Made by a program: the position numbers and the translations under genes. A stretch of DNA of 64,000 bases from Neoceratodus forsteri (Eukaryota; Chordata; Ceratodontiformes; Ceratodontidae). How positions within the stretch are numbered: position 1 is the stretch's first letter; each line of letters opens with the position of its first letter. The notes below the pieces were generated by a model, which was given only the letters and a program-made list of their open reading frames with translations, made no database searches and was not told the DNA's origin. This document shows, in pieces, positions 22,480 to 33,833 of this stretch. The stretch lies in the NCBI GenBank assembly GCA_016271365.2, contig CM028131.1, positions 171,248,501 through 171,312,500 of the forward strand, in the 5' to 3' direction.

Positions 22480-25335
22480 TCATTATGGTTTTGTTTTTGG
22501 AGTATTTTCCTGAGGTTGTCTTGGAGTATTTCCATGAGGTTGCAGTGGGAACCTGTGTGATTTGAAGCAGCAATCGGCCGTGACTTTATCCCCTTGGATT
22601 GGTTCTGAGTACTGGTGCTGGTGGAAGATTGTGGAGTGGAACTGCCCGCAGAATCACTGAGGTGTTTAACATCCTGTGGAGACAGCAGCGTGGAGACCGA
22701 GGGTGGAGAACTGGTGTTTGTAACAGATGTTTGCCACCGGTACTGCCATCAATACTGGCGTGCTTTTGTCAGGGCCTGACCGGGCTGACGAGTTCTGTGG
22801 AGCACTGACTTAGGACTGCTAGAGACCGAGGGCAGTGTTGGGGTGGGGGAGCTCCCTGACCTCCACCGGTCTCAGAGTTATACTCAATCTCAGCTTCCGT
22901 GACCAAGCGGGAGTTGTCCGGGTTTGCTTCAGGAAGCTGGAGGCGTTATCCGGAGCTTGTCCTAAGGGGCCTCGTGGCTGGTCGTGTTGGCCTAGCTTTG
23001 AGGCTTCTGCAGCTGCGGGTCACAGGTGAGTGTGATCGGGGCCTGTTTGTGGCAGTGGGGGCGATACCCTTTTCTTCAACCTGCTTTTTGGTTCCCGCAT
23101 CTGGCCCTAGGATTTCAAGCTGGTTGCAGCCCAGGATGGTTAGAGATCTATATCCTGTAGTTTTCGCTGCATAAACAGGACTTTGGTTGGAATATGACTA
23201 TTTCCCTTTCTCCTATGCTGGATTATGGGACTAATGGCTCTTTAAGGATGATAACAGCAAGAATGAATTGCATTTCCTCCCTTTTGTTGGATTGAATTTT
23301 GACTCCCTGGTGATGAGAGGACCCGGGGTCCACAAATTTTCTTTGACTCATTTTACTTTTTATTTTCTGTACTGTATAGTTTTTTGCATTTTTATTTCCC
23401 TTTTGGGGATTATGACTTCGGTTTAGGCAGTGAGAGTGCCTTAACTTCTCCCTTCTGGGTCGTGAGAGGACATGAAGGGTAGAAACAATTTTATTGTCCA
23501 TAATATCATTTGGATCAGTTATAAGAGGGGATTGAAATATCGGTAAATTCCCTCTGTGGACTTAGACTCTGTGGGCTGTGAGAGGGCCTGTAGCCCCATT
23601 CCCTGGGGCCGTGAGTGGACTGGGGGGGAATTGTAATTAATCATATTCTGTGGGAGGTATGCAGTATTTTTCTAGAACTGAGGGTATTGGGAACTGATTC
23701 AGCATTGTGGGATAGAGTGATACTCATAAACGGACTCTATTTTTTGTTAGAGTGGGTTTTTGTTTAATTTGGGTATTTAATTTTAGTTTTATTTATTATT
23801 TTGTTTATTATTTAAGTTTTTGGAGTGATTGTTGTGACTGCTGTTAATGTGTTTTTGTAAACAGCCACATATATGAGCTAGTTTTAGTGGCAGTGATGGT
23901 GTAATTAAATCTGTTGATTGACAGTAGTTTTTAACACTGGCAGCATGTGTTGGGACCAAGTCTCTGTGGGCAGGCGCTACTCCCCCTCTAGGCTGATAGA
24001 CCTCTGCCCCTTCAACAGCCTCCCATTGCAACCCAAGGTATATAAGCATTGTCATGATTTGGGGATTACATGGTGGAGGAGGAGGAGGGGAAGGGGGTTC
24101 TTCAGCTGGGGGGGAGGAGCGGAGTGGGCGGATAAGGGTGGTGAGGTCAGGGAGACACCCTGGGGTGAAATGGGTCCAGGATAGGGGTTTGCAATGCCTG
24201 TTTCCCATACCCAAGGGTTCCACTGATAGTGGGCAAGCGGCCCACTCCTCCAAGGCCTCTCATCCAACTCGGACGGTGTTATGCAATGCCAGGTCTATAA
24301 AGAACAAGACAGCAATTATTGCTGATCTTGTTGAGTCATCTGACCTGGCTTGCATCACTGAGACCTGGCTGTACGAGAATGCTGGTCCCATATTGGAGTC
24401 AGCTGTCCCAACCGGGTACTCGGTGATACATTGCACAAGACTGGATCGAAAGGGGGGTCACTATTTGTTTTAAATCGGAATTGGACCTTGTAGATGTTCC
24501 AGTGGTGACCCCTAGATCCTTCGAGTGTATCATGGAAACAGGTGTGGGCAGCAGAATCTTACTCGTCTACCGCCCACCCGGTGATGAGAACATTTTTCTG
24601 CAGGAAGTTGCAGACTTCATTGTCAACCTGGTGTTGGAACCCTCCAGGTGGTTGGTCCTGGGGGACTTCAATGCCTGGGTCAACGATGAACTCTCTCATT
24701 TTAGTCAAAACTTTCTCCAACTGATGATTTCATTGGGCTTTACACAGGTTGTTACGTCTGCAACCCATATTCAGGGTCACTCTCTGGATCTGGTGTTCAC
24801 CCTGGGGATGGAGTTCACAGAACTGGTGGTGGAATCAGTTGAGTGGTCCGACCATCACTCTATAAGGCTCAATTCTGTGACCTGCCATAAGACCAACCCC
24901 TTTGGAGATGGTCCAGTACCGCCCTTTGAGGGGTGTTACCCCTGAGGGTTTTATGGTGGTGCTGGACCTATCGAGTTGCCCTGTGAAGTGCATGGAACCA
25001 GATGTCTTATTAGTGCACTATAATAATATGGTACTGAAGGCTCTGGATTCCATAGCACCTGTCTGTGTTCACCCCCTCTCCCTCCACCCTTGGTCCCTTT
25101 GGTTTGATGGGACACTGAGGGAGTTGAGGAGAATAGGGTGAAGATTGGAATGCTGCTGGTGGAAATCCGGCCTGGAAGGTGACAGGCTTAGATTGATTTC
25201 CCATTATACGGACTATCAATCAGAAATCTCCCATAAGAAGGCAGAGTTCCTGTCCAGGGAGATAGCTGCATCAAGGAATCGACCAGCTCAGCTCTTCCAG
25301 ACCGTGGACAGGCTGTGCAATCCTGACTGTCTGTG
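22480..25335 (+). mobile_element. L2 LINE, segment 1: 5' region and endonuclease
   Basis: After about 1.6 kb of 5' leader, the plus-strand endonuclease begins at about 24,265 (TRTVLCNARSIKNKTAIIAD, LACITETWLYE). It continues after a frame break with LLVYRPPGDEN, WLVLGDFNAWVND, a GHSLDLVFT motif and WSDHHSIRLN, the last being the catalytic SDHH. The following linker (PLSLHPWSLWFDGTLRELRR, RQ...LFQTVDRLCNPD) stops at about 25,335, where a CR1-like LINE interrupts. The element resumes at 35,375 and again at 41,878. The exact 5' end is not visible; I place it near the end of hAT homology. Confidence 0.8.
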
Positions 25336-25719
25336 GGGTTGGAGACCTTTTTCACAGATGACTCAACAAGATCAGGAAGTAACACATGGTGGAATACTTA
25401 CAAAGTCCTACTAAAAAAGTCCAAAAAATGTATTAAAGAAGCTAAATCAAAATTTGAACTGAAATTAGCAACAAAAGTCCAGGATAATTACAAATCATTT
25501 TACGCATATATTAATAACAAAAAGGGAACTTACAGACCTATTGGCCCATTACATACAAATGATGGTAAAACAATTATGAACCAGTCCCACACAGCCCAGT
25601 TATACAATGACTTCTTTTTATCTGTATTCAACAATAAATTCTCCCCAAAACTGGAACATCTGCCTACTATACTAAACATAGAATCACTGATAACTAGTGA
25701 AGATATACTCAAAAGGCTA
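25336..25719 (+). mobile_element. Nested CR1-like LINE, segment 1 (ORF2 linker)
   Basis: The frame reads NTYKVLLKKSKKCIKEAKSK, YKSFYAYINNKKGTYRPIGP, a TAQLYNDFFLSVFNN block, and LITSEDILKRL, the segment between endonuclease and RT in CR1/L2 ORF2. It is open to the point where the LTR element enters at 25,720 and continues in the same frame from the TSD at 33,834. Upstream ORF2 and ORF1 are absent (5' truncation). A GAGACCT word at both L2 junctions (about 25,350 and 35,367) could be a short target duplication. Confidence 0.85.
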
Positions 25720-27003
25720 TGTGAGAGAATATATAAAAAAAAAAATCTATTTAGATAGGGATATAATGAGACCTGGATGTATTGTGGTCTTTGTCGTTTT
25801 TTTTTTTTATATGTGTTGTTTGTTGGGCTGGCCACCCACTTTGTATTTTATGTCCTAGTTTATGTATTTGTTGTCTTTGTTTGTCTATTGTGTTTATATG
25901 TTATATACATTCCAGCCCTTCTCATTATTAAATTGAATCCATACAAATAAAATGAATAAAATATTTATAAAAATCCAGTCCTATACTATGCTTTCCAGAT
26001 AACCCCTTTGTAGTATCTGGCTAGCATGGTTGCGAATAGAACAGCAGTGTGTTTCCTTTTTTATTTTTTTTGTCCTGAAATTGCCCTTTGTAGTTATAGC
26101 AGGGCTCTGCCCCTTTAAATAGGGCTCCGGGTTCATTTACGAAGCTTCCCCTGTTTTAGGTATTTTTTTCGTTTATTTTTATTTAAGCCCAGACCTGTTT
26201 CCTGATATTTTAGCAGCCCTATAAAGAAATGATTAGTAAACGCGGCTGTTGCGATGAAATACGCCGCAGGAATGAGTCTCGCCATTAAAAATTACCGCAC
26301 GAATGTGTGCACGATTGCGAAGGCATTTAGCCTTTTCCTGACTCTAAATCAAAGCGTTTTTTTTAAAAATGAGCAAAAACCCTTCCACATACCTGCTAAA
26401 GGTGGAATAATGTGGCAGTTGTGGGATTTAAGTCCTTTAAAAACGAGGATTTTCTCTGCCTTCAGTCCTCAGGGAAACTGTGCCTGCTTACATTATGCTA
26501 CTTGGGTCTGGTCCTTAGGAGCTGGCCAGCCCTAGAACAGCTGAATTTATATTTTAGTTAAAGGGAGTGGTCCCTGTTTCAGTACATTTTTTTGTGCACA
26601 ACTCCTATTCAATCTGTATTTTGTTTGTCAACATATAAATGTATTTGGTGGTTAAATTAAAAACATTGGAGCTTGAAAATTAATTATTTTATTGTGCAAA
26701 GGAAGAATTTAGTTTATGAAAAGGAACTTAGGGGAGGAGTTTTTGGGTCACATGTTTTATAAAGGTATATAAATACCTATGTGTGAGTGAAAAAGAGTTA
26801 GTTGACTCTCAGGAGTCTGACCAGGAGGTGCTGCCTCAAAGCCTTCTACTGTGCTAGTGTCCTTTCTAGTACATACCTTTGTTATTCTAATTGATTTTTT
26901 TTTTATATTCAGTACGCTATTTTGTTCAAATAAAGAAGTTAATTTTTTGTAAAATTCTTCATCCAACTGTCTCCTGGTCCATCATTTCCCACGCGCTCTG
27001 ACA
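25720..27003 (+). repeat. 5' LTR of Gmr1-type Ty3/gypsy element
   Basis: It begins TGTGAGAGAATATATAAA and ends GCGCTCTGACA, with the 5-bp duplication GGCTA immediately before (25,715-25,719). A TATA box (TATATAAATA, 26,766) and a polyadenylation signal (AATAAA, 26,929) are visible. The outer 80 bp and the last ~560 bp match the 3' LTR with roughly a dozen differences by eye. The middle (about 25,810-26,355) has no counterpart in the 3' LTR. Confidence 0.9.
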
Positions 27004-27024
27004 AGTTGGTGTCAAAAGTGGGAT
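27004..27024 (+). promoter_or_regulatory. Primer-binding site
   Basis: TGGTGTCAAAAGTGGGAT begins at 27,007, three bases after the 5' LTR. It resembles the TGGTGTCAGAAGTGGGA-type primer sites of vertebrate gypsy elements, probably complementary to the 3' end of a tRNA(Leu). tRNA identity is from memory of such elements, not checked. Confidence 0.65.
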
Positions 27025-27066
27025 TTGATTGGTGGAAGTTTTGAGCACAAAACCCAGTGGACCTGA

Positions 27067-28102
27067 ATGCAAGAAGGTGAGACAGTCTGGAGTGGAGTGG
27101 CTACACGATCCCATGTCCAGCAATTAAAACTTCTGTTATTGGCTGGTCTGGAGCCAGTGGTAAGAAAGAGGACCAGTGGAAGAGGAGCAGAGATGGAAGA
27201 CGAGAAAGGACCTGTGGCAGAAGCCCAAGCAGCCAGCTCCGAGATGGAAGAAGGCCCTCAAGACTTGAAGGAATTAATACACTGGCTGTGTACTCGACAA
27301 ATGGATATGGAGAGAGAAAATCAGGCCAGATGGGCAGACGCACTGAGAGCAATACAAACTATAGGTATGGCTAAAACCCCTGCTGCATCAGGGGAGCATA
27401 CAGAAGGACATTAAACTAGTCAAACTTTCTAGTGCTGATGACATCGAAGCATATCTAATGACCTTTGAGAGGGTAACTGCTGCCTGTGCCTGGCCCAGAG
27501 ATCAATGGGTCATTCGATTAGCCCCCTATCTGATGGGAAAAGCCCAGCTAGCTTATAGCCATGTTGAAATTGCCTATATAAATGACTATGGACATGTAAA
27601 ACAAGCCATCCTGAAGAGGTACGATATTAGCACTGAAACCTATAGACAGCGATTTAGAACCTTGAAGTTTCATGCTACTGACAACCCACAGGATATATAT
27701 ATCCAACTAAAAGATTTAAGTGAAAAATGGTTACAACCTGAAACACGGACAATAGCACAGATCTTGGAAGCTATCGTTCTGGAACAATTTGTAAACATCC
27801 TACCACAAGAGGTACAGTTATGGGTAAAAGAACACCGTCCAGAGACAGCAGAAGTAGCCATAAGACTGGCGGAAGATTATATGGCTGCAAGACCTCACAG
27901 AATGCGACCCACTAAAAGTCCTTGGGTACCTCCATCTATGGTAAGACCACCTTCTCATGTTCCTATACCTCATACCACAGACAGTAATACTCTTGGGTCT
28001 AAACTAAGTCAGAGACCAGTAAAACCATACAAATCAGATATTGTGTGCCATAAATGTAACACAAAAGGGCATATAGCCAGATTCTGCCCTAAAAGACACT
28101 AG
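27067..28102 (+). pseudogene. Gag with SCAN-like capsid domain and CCHC knuckle
   Basis: The structural protein of the LTR element, in two frames with a shift near 27,412. The second part holds a capsid C-terminal region closely like the vertebrate SCAN domain: TYRQRFRTL, a WLQPETRTIAQILE block, IVLEQFVNILP, QLWVKEHRPETAEVAI and LAEDY. A CHKCNTKGHIARFC zinc knuckle (CX2CX4HX4C) lies near the end. SCAN is considered to derive from Gmr1-like gag, which fits the rest of this element. The N-terminal segment is Glu-rich with no clear motif. Confidence 0.88.
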
Positions 28103-28683
28103 AAGATGTACATTTGGCTCTTAGCTAACTGGGGCATTATGTAGGCGTCTGTAAGAATTGGGGAAAGAGGGTCACAGGACTTATAGACTCTGGCAGCAAC
28201 AAACTTTAGTTCATGCTTCAGTCCTGGGAACCCATGTAAAGTCAGAGGGGCCTAAACCGATGTTATATGTGTACATGGGGACATACATCAGTACCGTGAA
28301 AGAGACGGTGGTACAAGTGGACGGTCACAGCCAGAGAATGCAAGTGGGGTGGTCCTCAGCTTCCTGTTCCTGTTATTATTGGACATGATTTTGAAGACTT
28401 TGAAGCTTTATTAACAACTAACCTTACTTCTGTAACAACTAGAGCACAGGTCAGAAAGGAAGAAGTACTGGGACACACATTTCCATTTGAAGATAATCTA
28501 TTTGAAGCACCTGGTAAAGATAAGAAGCCGAAAAACAAAAAGAGAAGAGAAAAACAACTGTGGACTAAAAATAAGTTAAATTCAGACTCTAAAAATAACT
28601 TAGATATAGGTATTGAGAAACAGGAACCAGCCTTTGAAGAGGCACAAAAAACTGATGTATCATTAACTCCTTTTTTTTCACAG
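28103..28683 (+). pseudogene. Aspartic protease region, decayed
   Basis: A frame reads VTGLIDSGSNK near 28,170-28,205, which includes the retroviral-type protease active-site triad DSG, and is followed by stops. Downstream, PVIIGHDFEDFEALL resembles the second half of such proteases (the IIGxDF motif). From about 28,440 to 28,680 is a Lys/Glu-rich linker (KKPKNKKRREKQL) leading into integrase. At least two frame breaks are present. Confidence 0.7.
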
Positions 28684-29574
28684 GTGGGTCAGGAGGATAA
28701 GTCCAAGGGTCCTGTTTTTAAAATTATAAATGGATTACTATATCGGGTCTGTACAAATACACAAACTGGGGAAGTGGTAGAGCAGCTAATGATACCTCAA
28801 CAGTTCAGGGTTCAGCTATTAGGACTAGCACATGATATACCTATGGCCGGACATCTAGGGAGAGACCAGACTTTAAGTCGCCTCTTATATCGATTTTATT
28901 GGCCAGGTATACATGAGCAGGTCGCTGAATATTGTAGGAGTTGTGAAGCCTGTCAGAAGGTAGCCAAAATTGGGCGACAAGATAAGGTACCATTATTACC
29001 TTTGCCATTAGTATCTACCCCCTTCGAAAGAATAGCCATGGATATAGTAGGTCCATTACCAAAAAGTGAGAAAGGTAATCGATTCATACTAGTGGTCATG
29101 GACTACACTACAAAATATCCAGAGGCTATCCCTTTAAGGACCATCACTGCCCAAAGAATAGCTGATGAATTAGTAAAAATTTTTAGTAGCGTAGGTATAC
29201 CCAAAGAGATTCAAACAGATCGGGGTACTAATTTTAGATCATCCTTACTCAAACATCTATACCAAGCCTTGGGAATAGAAGCTCTGTTCACAACGCCCTA
29301 TCACCCACAAACTGATGGGTTGGTAGAATGTTTTAACCAGACTTTAAAACACATGCTTAAGAAATTTGTAACAGATGAAGGTAAGCAATGGGACACTTAT
29401 CTCCCCTACTTAATGTTCACCTACAGGGAAGTACCTCAAGCATCCACAGGGTTTTCTCCGTTTGAGCTATTATTTGGACATAATCCAAGGGGACCTCTAG
29501 ACATAGTTAAAGAAGAGTGGGAGGGATCACAAGATTCAAAAAGGAACACTGTCCCTGGATTTTGGCAAAGTTAA
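28684..29574 (+). pseudogene. Integrase, upstream of RT
   Basis: The zinc-binding HHCC region is seen as H in AGHLGRDQTL and C..C in CRSCEACQK. The catalytic core has D in MDIVGPLP, D in EIQTDRGTNF and E in GLVECFNQTLKHML. A PYHPQTDG block and TYREVPQASTGFSPFELLFG follow, all Ty3/gypsy-type. The C-terminal GPY/F-like module (KWQGPYVIT through HIYHANLLKSW) lies in the next frame at 29,731-29,870. A frame break falls near 29,570. The protein would join element cDNA into host DNA in the nucleus. Confidence 0.92.
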
Positions 29575-29874
29575 GGAACGCTTAATGTCCTATGTTAAAA
29601 AGGCTCATAGCTCTAATTTACAACAACAAGCAAAACAAAAGCTGTACTATGACAAGGCACAAGGTGTAAAGAATTTAGTGCAGGGGAGAAAGTATTATTA
29701 TTATTACCATCCTCAGAACACAAATTATTAATGAAATGGCAAGGACCATATGTTATTACCCAGAGAACTGGACCTGTAACATATGAAATAGAAATCCCTG
29801 GCAAGAAGGGTAAGAAACATATATATCATGCCAATCTACTAAAATCTTGGGTAGACCGGCCAAGTACGCTGTCC

Positions 29875-31392
29875 AGTTATGTTCTTCCCGAATCTGCTAC
29901 TGAATTGGACTTAGCATATCACCGTTTGGAAGGAGTGGGGACAATAACAGATTTAGTAATCAACCCTGAGTTATCGACAATACAAAAGTCTAATTTGGAT
30001 AAGGAGTTACAAAGATTCCAAAGCATGTTCACAAGTATTCCTGGGAGGGTTAGAGACACTAGCCATCATATTAGAGTTACAAATAATCAGCCTTTAAGAC
30101 AAAAACCCTATAGGTTGCCTGAAAAATTAAGACAAGAGGTAATTCAAGAGGTAAAACGGATGCATGAAATGGGAATCATTGAACCCTCACATAGTGAGTG
30201 GTGTTTCCCTATGGTGGTGGTGGAAAAAAAGGAAGGGGGCATACGTATCTGCTTGGACTTCAGGAAACTAAATGCAGTCTCTCAGTTTGATAGCTATCCA
30301 ATGCCACGAATTGATGACATTCTAGACCATCTGGGAAGTGCCAGATATTTTAGTACCCTGGATTTGACCAAAGGGTATTGGCAAATCCCATTGAATCCTG
30401 CTGATAAGGACAAAACTGCATTTAGTACGCCTATTGGTCTCTTTCAGTTTACAGTTATGCCTTTTGGATTACATGGTGCCCCGGCAACTTTCCAGAGAAT
30501 GATGGATAACCTGTTAACCTCTCATTCAAATTATAGTGCGGCCTACTTGGATGATGTTATCATTTTTTTAGTCCCTCTTGGGAGGAACATTTGAAACATC
30601 TTTCAGCTGTACTAACCACACTCTCCGAAGCTGGCCTTACTATAAATCCTCACAAGTGTACAATCGCCATGCAGGAAACCAAATATTTAGGATTTTATAT
30701 TGGTAAAGGGTGTATAAAACCAGAGATACAAAAGGTTGCAGCAGTAGCACATTGTCCCACTCCTATTACGAAAAAAGATGTAAGATCATTTTTGGGTTTA
30801 GCTAGCTATTATCGTAGATTTATTCCCAATTTTTCAACGTTAGCCGGCCCCCTGACAGAGTTAACAAAGAAGAGGAACCCCAAAAAGGTTAAATGGACTG
30901 AAGAATGTGAAGAAGCATTCCAGTGCATTAAAGCTAGTCTGTGTTCCTCCCCCCTGTATTACGCACTCCAGATTTTTCACAAACATTCATTCTGCAAACA
31001 GATGCATCACAGTATGGAATTGGTGCTGTATTAACCCAGATTATAGATAAGGAAGAACACCCCATTATCTACATTAGTAGAAAGCTTCATGAAAGGGAAA
31101 CCCACTATTCTGTGATCGAGAAGGAATGTTTAGCTATCAAGTGGGCCATAGAGGCCCTTTGTTTTTATTTATGGGGTGTAGAGTTTGAATTATGGACTGA
31201 CCATAATCCATTATGTTGGTTACAAGTAATGAAAGATAAAAACGCACGTATAATGCGTTGATATCTTGCTTTACAACCCTATCGTTTTGTCATCAAACAT
31301 AGAAAGGGAGCAGCTCACGGTAATGCTGATTTTCTATCACGGTATGGAATGGAACCAAGAGAAAATAATATAGAAATAAAACTTCAGAGATA
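29875..31392 (+). pseudogene. Reverse transcriptase and RNase H
   Basis: RT motifs in order: PYRLPEKLRQEV, CFPMVVVEKKEGGIRICLDF, LDLTKGYWQIPL, FTVMPFGLHGAPATFQR and the YLDD active site (about 30,543). A frameshift near 30,575 is followed by TKYLGFYIGKG and VRSFLGLASYYRRFIPNFS. RNase H follows in a third frame: TFILQTDASQYGIGAVL, HYSVIEKECLAIKWAI, LWTDHNPL, then after a stop at 31,260 HRKGAAHGNADFLSR. Domain order after integrase defines the Gmr1 group. Several shifts make it non-functional. Confidence 0.92.
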
Positions 31393-31594
31393 ATTTTCAT
31401 CAGACCTCGGGGTAAAGTAGAAACAAGAATTTGAAAGAGTTAACAACTCGTAGTTTTTTTTTTTTTTATATAGGGACCCCGAGGTGGAGCCTTAGGTGTG
31501 GGAGGGCTATGGCTCCATCTCTCTTGCTGAGAGATCTGATGATGAATTATTCTTAGGACAATCTTGTGAGAACCAAATCCATAGCTTTGGTTTT

Positions 31595-31607
31595 AGGTGG
31601 GGAGGAA
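31595..31607 (+). promoter_or_regulatory. Polypurine tract
   Basis: AGGTGGGGAGGAA directly precedes the 3' LTR start TGTGAGAG, the expected place for plus-strand cDNA priming. Confidence 0.8.
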
Positions 31608-33833
31608 TGTGAGAGAATATATATAAAAAAAAAAAATCTATTTAGATAGGGATATAATGAGACCTGGATGTATTGTGGTCTTTGTCGTTGTTTTTTTTTT
31701 TTTTGAATAGTAAATGAATTGCACTAAAGCATTTATTTTGGAAGAAAACTGCTGCATTCCAGGCAACACAGGTTGTTTTATTGCTTTGTGCTGGCTCTGG
31801 CAATCTCATGTAGTTCAACAGTTTTATTAAAAGTAGCAGTGCATATAATATAACTATTTATTAACTACTGTCTTTTTATGTGCCCCACATTGCTGATCCC
31901 TACCTTACATTTTCATTTCCAAATCAGGTGACATAGTGTTATATTTCACTTTATTTCCTCTTGCAACGCTGGCATTTTGGAACACTGTTTGCAGGCTGCA
32001 GTCACCACACTTTTTACCATGTCTGCTGTCTGCTAGTCTAGCGCAGTTACTAAAACAGAGACAGGCATTGCAAAACTGAGGATGCTGGTGAAACCCATGA
32101 GCAGCTAATTGAAAAAAAAAGATACCTTTGTTATTACTTTCCACATAATAAATCTAGAACAGAATATAATGGAAAACTATAAAATTAAAAGTCAATAAAA
32201 AATATGGGCACAAACATGAGGTGTAATATGCAGTGCTACTTTGATTTAGCAGAATTATTGCACAACAAATATAACTACAGTGTCAAAGTACGATCATATA
32301 AAGATGATGCACTGTTGCTTAAAAAAAGTCGAAATGTTTACAAAATACTGAAAGGAATCCTTGATACTGTATATTAATTTCCAGAGCTTAGGGCAGCTAC
32401 TCTTGGATATACTTCCTACTACTGCACCACTGCCATGGACAGTCAGTTGTAAAACACTTCCAATGTCTTCTTCCTTTTCAACACTTGAGCCTTACAGTAT
32501 TGGCACACTGGATTTTTGTCCCCAGTTAGAACCCAATAAGCAGGTCATGTCTGTGGTTGCTCTTTATGACAAGGAAAGTAGTCTTCTGTTTGGAAGAGAG
32601 GTGAAGGCTCGTACTGAGGTTGCTGTCACTTTGGAGAAGACATTTTACTAATTGAACGCAACAATTTTTTGAATGTGCTGGGGAAAGGCCCCATTTCCAT
32701 TTCCGCTTGTGTAACTTGTTCTTCCATTATGGCCACGTTGGTTCCCACCATTTTGACGAAGGCCTCTAGCCTGTCAATCTTGTTGTAGATCTGTCTCATC
32801 TCGGATTCTTTGGCATGAATCTCAGGTAAATGTTCATTGACTATTTGAGAGGAGTCATTTCGAATCATATCTAGCATTCCAACAAATTCATCAACCCTGG
32901 TCAGCATTTCTTCTAAACTTCTTTCCAAGTTGTGTATCTCCTGGGAAACATCGGCGCTCATGTAAGAGGAGTAGCTCCGGGCAGCTTCTCGCAATGACTC
33001 TTCACACTCCGTAGCCAGTGGGGAACTGTCGCTCTCCTCCGGGGTCCCAAGAAAGCTGGCACTGAGGGAGACACTGCCGCCCCCCAGCCCGCTGCTGCCC
33101 TCTTCGCTGATCCCGAGGCGGATGTTGGGTTAGTTTTATGATCAGATCATATAAGTTTTTCGAGGGATTGCTAGAAAATCCTCGTTTTTAAAAGGACTTA
33201 AAACTCAACAACCGCCACATTATTCCACCTTTAGCAGGTATGTGAAGGGTTTTTGCTCATTTTTAAAAAACGAGGATTCTCTCTGCCTTCAGTCCTCAGG
33301 GAAACTGTGCCTGCTTACATTATGCTACTTGGGTCTGGTCCTTAGGAGCTGGCCAGCCCTAGAACAGCTGAATTTATATTTTAGTTAAAGGGAGTGGTCC
33401 CTGTTTCAGTACATTTATTTTGTGCACAACTCCTATTCAATCTGTATTTTGTTTGTCAACATATAAATGTATTTGGTGGTTAAATTAAAAACATTGGAGC
33501 TTGAAAATTAATTATTTTATTGTGCAAAGGAAGAATTTAGTTTATGAAAAGAACTTAGGGGAGGAGTTTTTGGGTCACATGTTTTATAAAGGTATATAAA
33601 TACCTATGTGTGAGTGAAAAGGAGTTAGTTGACTCTCAGGAGTCTGACCAGGAGGTGCTGCCTCAAAGCCTTCTACTGTGCTAGTGTCCTTTCTAGTACA
33701 TACCTTTGTTATTCGAATTGATTTTTTTTGTTTCATATTCAGTACGCTATTTTGTTCAAATAAAGAAGTTAATTTTTTGTAAAATTCTTCTTCCAGCTGT
33801 CTCCTGGTCCATCATTTCCCACGCGCTGTGACA
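31608..33833 (+). repeat. 3' LTR, interrupted and rearranged
   Basis: The first 80 bp (TGTGAGAGAATATAT to TTTGTCGTTG) and the last ~560 bp (AAAAAACGAGGATTC to GCGCTGTGACA) match the 5' LTR. Between them are a BLOC1S4 retrocopy (31,691-33,128), about 45 unassigned bases, and a segment at 33,175-33,268 that is the reverse complement of 5' LTR positions of about 26,360-26,460. TSD GGCTA follows at 33,834. The TATA and AATAAA signals are retained. Confidence 0.88.
31691..33128 (-). pseudogene. BLOC1S4: BLOC1S4 (cappuccino) processed retrocopy
   Basis: Minus-strand coding sequence 33,125-32,545 reads the hallmark of this BLOC-1 subunit: LTRVDEFVGMLDMIRNDSSQ, IHAKESEMRQIYNKIDRLEA, MVGTNVAIMEEQVTQAE and FPSTFKKLL. 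It is followed by an in-frame TGA (32,626-32,628), then FQTEDYFPCHKEQPQ and a terminal stop, matching the family's C-terminus. The acidic N-terminus lacks its start Met (5' truncation). An ~840-nt 3' UTR ends with AATAAA (complement of 31,732-31,737) and a poly(A) tail (T14 at 31,691-31,704). In the source gene the product acts in lysosome-related organelle biogenesis; this copy is a dead retroposon inside an LTR. Confidence 0.9.

Larger units (their letters stand above)
25720..33833 (+). mobile_element. Gmr1-type Ty3/gypsy LTR retrotransposon
   Basis: An 8.1-kb element with two LTRs, a primer site, gag, protease, integrase, then RT and RNase H, a polypurine tract and a perfect 5-bp TSD (GGCTA at 25,715-25,719 and 33,834-33,838). 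Integrase lies upstream of RT, as in Ty1/copia, although its protein motifs are of Ty3/gypsy type; this order is the hallmark of the Gmr1 group of deuterostome elements. No envelope gene is seen between RNase H and the 3' LTR. Several frameshifts and stops make it inactive. Removal of the element plus one GGCTA restores the reading frame of the surrounding LINE. Confidence 0.92.

Noticed and set aside
27067..31392. Endogenous retrovirus with envelope
   Set aside because: No envelope-like ORF lies between RNase H and the 3' LTR, and domain order and motifs are of the Gmr1 gypsy group.
32545..33125. Functional BLOC1S4 gene
   Set aside because: It lies inside an LTR, lacks the N-terminus, has an in-frame stop and ends in a genomic poly(A) tract: a processed retrocopy.
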